DNA of 12,740 nt from an uncultured Faecalibacterium sp. GTDB taxonomy: Bacteria; Bacillota; Clostridia; Oscillospirales; Ruminococcaceae. Position numbers and translations under genes: made by a program. The notes beneath the pieces were generated by a model. The model made no database searches and was not told where the DNA came from. It was given only the letters and a program-made list of their open reading frames with translations. Positions 6,495 to 12,740 of this stretch are shown one piece after another; the stretch's first letter is position 1; the number at the start of each line of letters is the position of its first letter. The stretch lies in NCBI GenBank assembly GCA_934525325.1, contig CAKSZE010000042.1:1-12740 (forward strand), read 5' to 3'.

Positions 6495-8020
6495 TCTGCT
6501 CTCCTTTTCAAGATCTTCAGCCCGCGCTGCTTCAGAGTGTCATACTCCGCATTGCCGCGGTAAACCACTATCACCATCCCCGCGAACACGGCCGTATAAA
6601 GCACGCCATCTAGGATAAAATGCCAAAGATTCCGTACCGGGAACCGCTGTACCCAGAGCACCGCTGCCGCAGAAACCGCTGCCGTGAGGAGCGTCCGCTT
6701 CAGATACTCCGCAAAATAATCCCGGAACTTTTCCCGCCATGCATCCCGGACACCATATTTGAAAAAGACATAGGGTTCCATCCAGGTACAGGTGCACATG
6801 GTGCTGATAATGGTGCCCCCGATAATGCCTGTCACACCGTACCGCTGCACCAGCAGGATGGAAACCACCAGATTGATGATGGATTCCACCACCGCCTTGT
6901 AGCGGTCGTTCCAGAACAGCCCCATCGCCTCCCGGAACAGCAGGTTTGTCTGCCGCATCCGTGTGATGTAAAACTCTGCCACGATGACCACCACGGTCGT
7001 CATCGGGAAACAGTATTCCCGGCCAAACAGCAGCACGATAAAGGGGTTGAACAGCATCATCAGCCCGCCGGTCAGGTAGGCGGACAGTACGAAGAACATA
7101 AAATCCATTTCCTTATAGATCTCATACAGCCGGTCTGAGTTTTCCAGCGCTGCAAAATTGCCGACACTGCCGGAAAAAGCCACAGCAACTTTGCCCATCA
7201 GGTTGTTCAGTGCATTGATCACCAACCGGTAATTGGAGTAAAGACCTACGGTCGTAAGGCCGATAAAGGAGGACATCAGCAGGCTGTCCGTGTTGCGCAC
7301 AATGATGGTGGACAGCTTGTGCATGCTCATGGCACCAATGTTTTTCAGGATGCCGTTGCGCTCCTCCCGGTTCGGCAGTTCCCGGCATTCCTTCAGGTAG
7401 GGAAACTCCTTATCCACCATGCGGGAAACCATAATGTTGGGCAAAAACTGCACCACCTGCTGTACCGCCAGATACAGGATAAAGTTGCCGGTCAGCAGCA
7501 ATACCGCGATCTGTAAAACAGTCTTGATGCACTCGCATACCATGTTCCATCCGGCCCGGATATACCCCTTCTGGTAAGCCTGATAGATAGAGCTCTTATA
7601 GTTCAGCAGATAGGAGCTTGCTGAACCAAGCACATACATCATGTAGATGAGGGTGATATGCTCAATGCCCTCGCCACCCTTGATAAGGTACGGCAGAAAC
7701 GGCAGCAGCACCAGCCCGAACAGCAGCACCGAAACCGCCACCGCCCGGTACATCCACTTATACAGGTTCAGCAGCCGCACCAGCTTCTGCTCATCGTTCC
7801 GGGCGGCCGGCTCGTACATACTGAACACCATGGCCGTGCCGATGCCCAGCTCCGCGAAGTTAAGGATGCTGAGCACATCGGTAAACAGACCGTTCACCCC
7901 CAGATAGGCTGCCGAAAGGCAGCGGATGAACACCATCCGGTTGATGAAGGACAGCAGCATCGTCAAAAACTGCCCGCCGATGTTAAACAGTATATTGATG
8001 ATCGAATAACGTGTTCTCAT
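6491..8020 (-). CDS. Wzx/MATE-type polysaccharide flippase
   Basis: A 509-residue multi-spanning membrane protein of the MOP superfamily (oligosaccharide/lipid-linked repeat-unit flippases). The N-terminus has the typical layout: a short basic start, a first helix with NIGGQFLTMLLSFINRMVFI (13-32), YLGVNGLFTDVLSILNFAELGIG (39-61), then GTAMVFSMYEP and a paired-helix pattern with roughly 12-14 hydrophobic segments. The tail is basic. The role would be moving undecaprenyl-linked glycans across the membrane; the substrate is unknown. I chose ATG 8020, 17 bases after the upstream stop and with GGGAG about 12 bases before it. A TTG at 8062 would lengthen the protein by 14 residues into the neighbouring gene and has no good ribosome site. 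It lies between two GT2 genes, in a lower-GC stretch than the flanks. Confidence 0.9.
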   Translation of the reverse strand: MRTRYSIINILFNIGGQFLTMLLSFINRMVFIRCLSAAYLGVNGLFTDVLSILNFAELGIGTAMVFSMYEPAARNDEQKLVRLLNLYKWMYRAVAVSVLLFGLVLLPFLPYLIKGGEGIEHITLIYMMYVLGSASSYLLNYKSSIYQAYQKGYIRAGWNMVCECIKTVLQIAVLLLTGNFILYLAVQQVVQFLPNIMVSRMVDKEFPYLKECRELPNREERNGILKNIGAMSMHKLSTIIVRNTDSLLMSSFIGLTTVGLYSNYRLVINALNNLMGKVAVAFSGSVGNFAALENSDRLYEIYKEMDFMFFVLSAYLTGGLMMLFNPFIVLLFGREYCFPMTTVVVIVAEFYITRMRQTNLLFREAMGLFWNDRYKAVVESIINLVVSILLVQRYGVTGIIGGTIISTMCTCTWMEPYVFFKYGVRDAWREKFRDYFAEYLKRTLLTAAVSAAAVLWVQRFPVRNLWHFILDGVLYTAVFAGMVIVVYRGNAEYDTLKQRGLKILKRRAE

Positions 8021-8037
8021 GCGATTTTTAATTCTCC

Positions 8038-9003
8038 CTAGCCTTTGATGTTCCGTAGCCAAATATATTCCTGCGGAAATAGCCGCAGCAGCAGGCTTTG
8101 CAGCCAGAGTCCCGCCGGAACGATACTATACTGTCGCGTCCGGTCCACCACATCAAACTGCATCCGCAGCATTTCCCGGCTGCGGGGTGCTTTGCGCAGC
8201 GCCGAGGGCAGCTGCCGGTATATCCGGCTCACACATCCCATGGTATACCGTGCGGCAACCGGCAGCGTCTCATACGCTTTGTTTTCCACAAGGCAGTTCC
8301 AGTAACGGCAGGCTGCCTCAGCAGCATCAAAATGGCGCAGTGTTTTCTTTCCACCCATAACACTGCTATTCCGCTGTACATAATAGTACAGCGTATCCGG
8401 CACTACAACTGCTTTTTGGATCTGCAGACAGATCTCCGGGATCACAAAAAGATCCTCATTCACTTTTCCCACCGGGTAGCGCAGCTGCGCAAAGATGGCG
8501 CGGCGATAAAGCTTATTCCACGCAAGCTGTACCATCAGACCAGATGCCTTTTGCAGCAGTTCCCGCCCGGTCAGCTCCGTCCCGGAAAGGCTGACGTGCA
8601 TTTGGGGGCAGAGTGCACCCGTCTCGTCCACCTCAACGTAATCGCATAGGGCAAGGTCCGCCCCGGTGCTTTGCACGGCTTTGTACAGCATTTCATACAT
8701 TTCCGGTGCAATATAGTCATCGGAATCCACAAAGCCGATCCAATCGCCCCTTGCCGCGTCCAGCCCGGCGTTGCGGGCGGCAGAAAGTCCCCCGTTTTTC
8801 TGGTGGATGACCCGGATGCGGGCATCTTTCGCGGCGGCGGCATCGCACAGCGCAGGGCAATTGTCCGGCGAACCGTCCTCCACAAGGATCAGCTCAAAGT
8901 CCGTAAAGGTCTGTGCCAGAATGGAATCCATACATTTTTGCAGATAGCGTTCCACATCGTACACTGGCACGATGATGCTGAGCAATGGTTTTTCGCAGGG
9001 CAC
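8038..9003 (-). CDS. Family 2 glycosyltransferase (first of two)
   Basis: A 321-residue GT2 enzyme, distinct from but related to the other copy. Motifs: LLSIIVPVYDVERYLQKC at the N-terminus, LVEDGSPDN (40-48), NGGLSAARNAG (70-80), GFVDSDDY (90-97) with the DxD metal site, AWNKLYRR (161-168) and VNEDLFV (181-187), carrying the Glu-Asp pair expected near the acceptor. It most likely adds a sugar to a lipid-linked surface glycan exported by the adjacent flippase; the sugars are unknown. No ATG is suitable. The start is GTG at 9003, preceded by AGGGGGG (9012-9018) with an 8-base spacer. It begins 22 bases after the stop of the methyltransferase/reductase gene and ends 17 bases before the flippase start, so it is probably cotranscribed with both. 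Confidence 0.92.
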   Translation of the reverse strand: MPCEKPLLSIIVPVYDVERYLQKCMDSILAQTFTDFELILVEDGSPDNCPALCDAAAAKDARIRVIHQKNGGLSAARNAGLDAARGDWIGFVDSDDYIAPEMYEMLYKAVQSTGADLALCDYVEVDETGALCPQMHVSLSGTELTGRELLQKASGLMVQLAWNKLYRRAIFAQLRYPVGKVNEDLFVIPEICLQIQKAVVVPDTLYYYVQRNSSVMGGKKTLRHFDAAEAACRYWNCLVENKAYETLPVAARYTMGCVSRIYRQLPSALRKAPRSREMLRMQFDVVDRTRQYSIVPAGLWLQSLLLRLFPQEYIWLRNIKG

Positions 9004-9025
9004 AGCTCGTTCCCCCCTATTATTT

Positions 9026-10810
9026 TCAGTCCGTCACTTCGGTGCGCAGGCGGTCAATGAGCCGCTCCATCAGCGCCACACGGTTGAAGGGGGTCATCAG
9101 GTAAAAGCCGTCTGCATAAGGCGCAGCCGCCTTGGCAGCCTGCACCGAGACTTCCAAGCCCAGCTCCTCACCTGCGGCGCGATCCAGCCCTTCAAACTTC
9201 TGGATGATGGCATCATCCACATGGATGCCGTTGACCTCGTTTTCCATAAAAATGGCGTTGCGCTGGCTGACCACCGGCAGGATACCTGCCAGAATTTTTG
9301 CCCGCTCGCCCAGTGTTTCCCGGGTCTTTTTCAGGTTTTCCACCGCCTGTGCCGACAGCACCGGCTGGGTGAGGAAACCGCTCATGCCGTTTTCCAGCTT
9401 TTCTGCGGCGCGGCGCAGCTCCACCTCAAAATTGCGGGCGTTCAGGTTCAGCGCACCGAACACCGTGATGGGGCTGGGCATCTCCCGTCCTTCCCCGGCC
9501 AGCGACACGATATACTGCGCCAGCTTGCGGGAGTTGAACTGGTACACATTTTTCACCTCGTCCCGCTCTGCGGTGGGGATAGGGTCGCCGGTAATGGCCA
9601 GCACCTCCCGCACGCCCTCGGCGTACAGTCCCAGCAGCAGCGCCTTGGTGGCGTTCAGGTTGCGGTCCCGGCAGGTCATGTGGGGCAGCACGTTCATACC
9701 CAGCTCCCGGTGCACCCGGCAAGCCACCAGCGAGGAATCCATCCGCGCCCGGGCAATGGGGCAGTCCGCAACGGTCAGCAGGTCGGCACCGGCGGCCTGC
9801 AACCGGCGGGCACCTTCGAGATACGCAGTCAGGTCAGCATCCTTGGGGGAATCCAGCTCCACCGCAATGACCCGCTGCCCGGCGCGCAGCTTGCGCAAAA
9901 AGGCATCGTCTGTTTCCACCGCAGGCTTTGCCGCTGCTGCGGGCTTTGCCGCCGGGGCGGCGGGCAGTGTTTCCGGCAGAGCATCCAGTGCGGTGCGCAG
10001 GGCGGCAATATGCTGCGGCGTTGTGCCGCAGCAGCCGCCCAGAATGCGCACACCCTCGGCGGCAAGGCGGCTCAGTTCCCGGGCAAAATACTCCGGCTTG
10101 CCCTGATAGCGCACCTGTGCCCGCGCCACCACCGGGTAGCCCGCGTTGGGCATGACCGAAAGCGGCAGCCCCGCATCCCCCAGCTGCTGCACCAGTGCCC
10201 GCATTGCGCCCGGGGCAGACACGCAGTTCAGACCTACGGCATCCACCACGCCGCTCTGCGCCATGCGGCGCACAAGTTCTGCGCAGTATCGGCCCTCTCG
10301 GGTGTAGCCGTCCGGCAGCACCGCAAAGGAAACCAGCACAAAGGCCTCCGGCACAGTCTGCTTCAGCGCACGAATCGCTTCCAGCACGCCGTCCTCGGCG
10401 CTCAGGGTCTCAAACAGAAAATTTCGTGCGCCCAGCAGCGCAAAGCGCTTTGCCACGGCAAGATACACCTGCTCCGCCGGGAGGTTCTCGGTATCCGGTG
10501 CAGGGCCAAGGTCGGCAAACACTGCCGCGCCGGTCTCCCCGGCGGCCTTTGCTGCCAGCTGCCAGCCTGCATCCGCCAGCTGCTCCCAGCCCGGCTGCTG
10601 CGCCGCCGCCAGACGCGGCAGGCTGAAGGTATTGGTCTTGATGGCATCCGCTCCGGCAGCAAGATACGCCCGGTGCACTGCCAGAACGCCCTCGGGGTCG
10701 GTCAGGTTTGCCTGTTCGCACTCCTGCCCGGGCTTTGCTTTATAATAGGTACCCATGCCGCCATCGAACAGCAGCGGCCGCTGGGCTAACAGTTTGCGCA
10801 CATCTAACAT
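9026..10810 (-). CDS. Bifunctional homocysteine S-methyltransferase / 5,10-methylenetetrahydrofolate reductase
   Basis: A 594-residue two-domain cytoplasmic enzyme like Bacillus YitJ. The N-terminal homocysteine-binding domain (about 1-275) has LLFDGGMGTYY (13-23), GADAIKTNTF (53-62), GLNC (193-196) and GGCCGTTPQHI (258-268); Cys196, Cys260 and Cys261 match the zinc ligands. An Ala/Pro-rich linker (about 281-300) leads to the MTHFR barrel (about 310-594), with VIAVELDSPKDAD, MTCRDRN (378-384) and EVLAITGDP (402-410) typical of the MetF family. The protein would make methyl-THF and methylate homocysteine, but it lacks the cobalamin-binding and activation modules of MetH. Those may be supplied elsewhere. 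I chose ATG 10810, with AAGGA nine bases upstream; an ATG at 10843 would add 11 residues and has a poor ribosome site. The glycosyltransferase gene follows 22 bases on. Confidence 0.94.
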   Translation of the reverse strand: MLDVRKLLAQRPLLFDGGMGTYYKAKPGQECEQANLTDPEGVLAVHRAYLAAGADAIKTNTFSLPRLAAAQQPGWEQLADAGWQLAAKAAGETGAAVFADLGPAPDTENLPAEQVYLAVAKRFALLGARNFLFETLSAEDGVLEAIRALKQTVPEAFVLVSFAVLPDGYTREGRYCAELVRRMAQSGVVDAVGLNCVSAPGAMRALVQQLGDAGLPLSVMPNAGYPVVARAQVRYQGKPEYFARELSRLAAEGVRILGGCCGTTPQHIAALRTALDALPETLPAAPAAKPAAAAKPAVETDDAFLRKLRAGQRVIAVELDSPKDADLTAYLEGARRLQAAGADLLTVADCPIARARMDSSLVACRVHRELGMNVLPHMTCRDRNLNATKALLLGLYAEGVREVLAITGDPIPTAERDEVKNVYQFNSRKLAQYIVSLAGEGREMPSPITVFGALNLNARNFEVELRRAAEKLENGMSGFLTQPVLSAQAVENLKKTRETLGERAKILAGILPVVSQRNAIFMENEVNGIHVDDAIIQKFEGLDRAAGEELGLEVSVQAAKAAAPYADGFYLMTPFNRVALMERLIDRLRTEVTD

Positions 10811-10848
10811 CGGTACTTTTCCTTCCCTATAAAAAGATTTCATCTTTC

Positions 10849-10877
10849 AGTTTATCGTAGTTCACCCATCCGGTCAA
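10849..10877 (-). promoter_or_regulatory. Probable sigma-A promoter for the methyltransferase/reductase gene
   Basis: TTGACC (10872-10877), a 17-base spacer and TAAACT (10849-10854) on the minus strand, about 40 bases before the chosen ATG. The -35 matches 5 of 6 consensus bases and the -10 matches 4 of 6. The leader is too short to hold a riboswitch, so no SAM or cobalamin riboswitch is present between promoter and gene. Confidence 0.5.
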
Positions 10878-10896
10878 GCGGTTTTCCTGATTTATC

Positions 10897-10924
10897 TTGC
10901 GGCGCGCCCGTTTTTGTGCTATCT
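10897..10924 (+). promoter_or_regulatory. Possible promoter for the GNAT-hflX unit
   Basis: An extended -10 element TGC-TATCTT (hexamer at 10919-10924) with a weak -35 TTGCGG (10897-10902) and a 16-base spacer. A start near 10931 would leave a short leader containing GGGAG before the ATG at 10961. The match is modest and there is no independent support. Confidence 0.35.
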
Positions 10925-10960
10925 TAGGAATAAGTTTTTATAAAAGGGAGAGGATGGATC

Positions 10961-11569
10961 ATGCGCCACACCGGCACACTTGAGCTGGAAACTGACCGTC
11001 TGCTGCTGCGCCGCCTGCTGCCGCAGGATGCCCCGCAGATGTACGCAAACTGGGCAAGCGACCCGGCTGTGACCCAGTTTTTGCGCTGGGAACCGCACAA
11101 AAGCCCCGCCGAGACCCGGGAGTTGCTTTCGGCGTGGGCAGAGCTGTATCCAAACCCGAATTATTACCAGTGGGCCATAGTGGAAAAGGCCACCGGGCAG
11201 GTGTTCGGCTCCCTCTCCGTGTACAACGCCCTGCTGGGTGAGCCGCAGCAAAAGGCCAAGTGGCCGGAGTTGGACCTCTCCGGCGGCATCTGGGAGCCGG
11301 GCTACTGCATCGGGAAAAAGTGGTGGGGCAAAGGCTTTACCACCGAAGCACTGCAAGCTGTGGTGGATTTCTGGTTTGGGCAGGTAGATGGGTCATTCCT
11401 CACCTGCTGCCATGCCGTGCAGAACCCCGCCAGCGGCCGGGTGATGGAAAAGGCCGGCTTTGTGTACCACCACAACGATGTTTACCACAAATTTGACGGC
11501 ACACCGGTGGAATGCCGGTGCTATCTGCTGACAAGAGAACGCTATGATAACAGAAAGGACTTACTTTGA
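10961..11569 (+). CDS. GNAT-family N-acetyltransferase (RimJ/RimL-like)
   Basis: A 202-residue single-domain acetyltransferase using acetyl-CoA. The N-terminus LELETDRLLLRRLLPQDAPQ (7-26) is the usual opening of the RimJ/RimL/SpeG-type GNATs. The acetyl-CoA-binding motif A region is GYCIGKKWWGKGFTTEAL (114-131), followed by QNPASGRVMEKAGF (154-167), the standard NxxSxxxxEKxGF helix. The substrate cannot be read from the sequence; relatives act on ribosomal protein N-termini, antibiotics or small amines. The ATG has GGGAG upstream. The TGA stop overlaps the TTG start of hflX, so the two are probably translated together. It is divergent from the methyltransferase gene across a gap of about 150 bases. 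Confidence 0.9.
   Translation: MRHTGTLELETDRLLLRRLLPQDAPQMYANWASDPAVTQFLRWEPHKSPAETRELLSAWAELYPNPNYYQWAIVEKATGQVFGSLSVYNALLGEPQQKAKWPELDLSGGIWEPGYCIGKKWWGKGFTTEALQAVVDFWFGQVDGSFLTCCHAVQNPASGRVMEKAGFVYHHNDVYHKFDGTPVECRCYLLTRERYDNRKDLL
11554..11559 (+). promoter_or_regulatory. Ribosome binding site that fixes the TTG start of hflX
   Basis: AAAGGA lies inside the last codons of the acetyltransferase gene and six bases before TTG at 11566. It decides the hflX start, since no ATG occurs in frame until the region around residue 44. Confidence 0.75.
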
Positions 11570-12740
11570 GCGAGCTTTATGATATTCTGACCGAGACCCC
11601 TCCCACAAAGGTGGTGCTGCTGGCACTGGATCAGGGGCTGTGGGACTGTGAGCGCAGTCTGGCAGAGCTTTCTGCCCTGTGCGAGGCCAACCACATGGAA
11701 GCCGTGGCACAGATCACCCAGAAACGCCAGACCCCGGAGACCGGCATCGTGCTGGGCAGCGGCAAGCTGGAAGAGGCCTCCCTTGCCGCCCAGACGCTGG
11801 GCGCGGAATGCGCCGTGTTTGACGGCGAGCTGACCGGCAGCCAGATCCGCAACATCTCCAACGCGCTGGGCGGGCTGGAGGTCATCGACCGCACCATGCT
11901 GATTTTGGAAATTTTCCGCAGCCGCGCCGTAACCAACGAGGGCAAGCTGCAGACCGAGCTGGCGCTGCTGCGCTACCGTCTGCCCCGCCTGCAGGGCATG
12001 GGCGAGGCGCTGAGCCGTCAGGGCGGCGGCGGTGGCGGCGGCGGTGGTGCCCGCCGCGGTGCTGGTGAGACCAAGCTGGAGCTGGATCGACGCCATGTGC
12101 ACGCCCGCATCGATGCGCTGGCTGAAAAACTGGCTGAGATGGAAAAGCGCCGGGGCGAGAGCCGCAAGGCCCGCGCCAAGACCGGAATGCCGGTGGTAAG
12201 CCTTGTGGGCTACACCAATGTGGGCAAATCCAGCCTGATGAACGCCCTGTGCGGTCCCAGCGTAGCCGAAGCCGATATGCTGTTTGCCACACTGGACCCC
12301 ACCAGCCGCAAGCTGGTGCTGCCCAGTGGCATGGCGGTGCTGCTGGTGGACACGGTCGGCTTTGTGTCCCGCCTGCCCCACAATCTGGTGGAAGCGTTCA
12401 AGTCCACCTTGGAAGAAGCCGCATGGTCGGATGTGATCATCCGGGTAGCAGACGCCGGGGACGACCAGCGCGAGGAGCAGCTGTCTGTGACCGATGAGGT
12501 ACTGGACGGACTGGACTGCGCCGACATCCCCCGCCTGACCGTGTACAACAAGTGCGACAAGCCCAACACCCTGAGCTTTGACCCCGACATCCTGCTGACC
12601 AGCGCCAAGACCGGCTACGGGCTGGACAAGCTGCTGCAAAAGCTGGACGAGGTGCTCAGCGACCGGGTGCACACCATCCGGGTGCTGCTGCCCTACGACA
12701 AGCTGGGGCTTGCCGCCCCCATGCGGGAGCGCGGCAGCGT
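11566..12740 (+). CDS. hflX: Ribosome-associated GTPase HflX, 3' end cut by window edge
   Basis: The first 391 codons of HflX, a GTPase that splits stalled or stressed 70S ribosomes. The frame is open from TTG 11566 to the edge. The N-terminal HflX domain shows QTPETGIVLGSGKLEE (about 60-75), VIDRTMLILEIF (107-118), TNEGKLQTELALLRYRLPRL (124-143) and GAGETKLELDRR (165-176). The GTPase domain follows: G1 GYTNVGKS (215-222), G2 FATLDPT (240-246), G3 DTVGF (262-266), G4 NKCD (328-331) and G5 TSAKTG (345-350), then the start of the C-terminal domain. A run of nine glycines (153-161) replaces the usual GGGIGTRG loop. The TTG start is chosen because AAAGGA sits six bases upstream and the start overlaps the acetyltransferase stop (TTGA). 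Identity is secure; the C-terminal end is outside the window. Confidence 0.95.
   Translation, partial: MSELYDILTETPPTKVVLLALDQGLWDCERSLAELSALCEANHMEAVAQITQKRQTPETGIVLGSGKLEEASLAAQTLGAECAVFDGELTGSQIRNISNALGGLEVIDRTMLILEIFRSRAVTNEGKLQTELALLRYRLPRLQGMGEALSRQGGGGGGGGGARRGAGETKLELDRRHVHARIDALAEKLAEMEKRRGESRKARAKTGMPVVSLVGYTNVGKSSLMNALCGPSVAEADMLFATLDPTSRKLVLPSGMAVLLVDTVGFVSRLPHNLVEAFKSTLEEAAWSDVIIRVADAGDDQREEQLSVTDEVLDGLDCADIPRLTVYNKCDKPNTLSFDPDILLTSAKTGYGLDKLLQKLDEVLSDRVHTIRVLLPYDKLGLAAPMRERGS

Noticed and set aside
8972..10789. Long plus-strand frame (605 codons) across the methyltransferase/MTHFR gene
   Set aside because: It is a shadow of a two-domain enzyme with clear motifs on the minus strand; it has no ribosome site and a low-complexity His/Arg/Gln-rich product.
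10939..10944. TATAAA as the -10 box for the acetyltransferase gene
   Set aside because: It would place the start inside the ribosome binding site and needs a 19-base spacer to the only possible -35.
11542..12672. Long minus-strand frame (376 codons) over hflX
   Set aside because: HflX on the plus strand has all five GTPase motifs in one continuous frame; the minus frame is a GC-driven shadow.

Overview
The window looks like chromosomal DNA from a fairly high-GC anaerobic Firmicute of the class Clostridia. The evidence is a spoIIA sporulation operon, a valine T-box ahead of valS, strong AGGAG-type ribosome binding sites and the valS-vanZ-folC-like order. The protein style resembles the Faecalibacterium/Subdoligranulum/Gemmiger group (Oscillospiraceae), but this is an impression and was not tested.

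Layout. (1) 1-595, minus strand: the start of spoIIAB (cut by the window edge) and all of spoIIAA, overlapping by ATGA. (2) 626-662: a strong intrinsic terminator that closes the next unit. (3) 695-5501, minus: a sigma-A promoter and valine-specific T-box leader, then valS, a VanZ-family membrane protein and a degenerate FolC-like Mur ligase. These genes are packed with gaps or overlaps of a few bases. (4) 5502-9003, minus: a three-gene surface-polysaccharide cassette (GT2 glycosyltransferase, Wzx/MATE-type flippase, second GT2 glycosyltransferase). It is visibly lower in GC than its flanks. (5) 9026-10810, minus: a bifunctional homocysteine S-methyltransferase/methylenetetrahydrofolate reductase with a plausible promoter. 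(6) 10961-12740, plus, divergent: a GNAT acetyltransferase whose stop codon overlaps the TTG start of hflX, which runs off the right edge.

How it fits together. Every gene from the methyltransferase gene at 10810 down to the terminator near 626 is on one strand. I see no terminator in that stretch except the conditional one in the T-box. The T-box attenuator therefore probably controls transcripts from its own promoter and also read-through from the sugar-polymer genes, because the valS -35 box directly abuts the stop codon of the last glycosyltransferase. The folate-linked genes (FolC-like and MTHFR fusion) sit at the two ends of this stretch. The FolC-like protein keeps the fold signatures but has lost several residues normally needed for catalysis.

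I found no CRISPR array, IS element, rRNA or tRNA gene, phage gene or obvious defence locus. Most of the content is housekeeping. The features most worth a second look are the FolC-like protein, the T-box read-through arrangement and the low-GC cassette.
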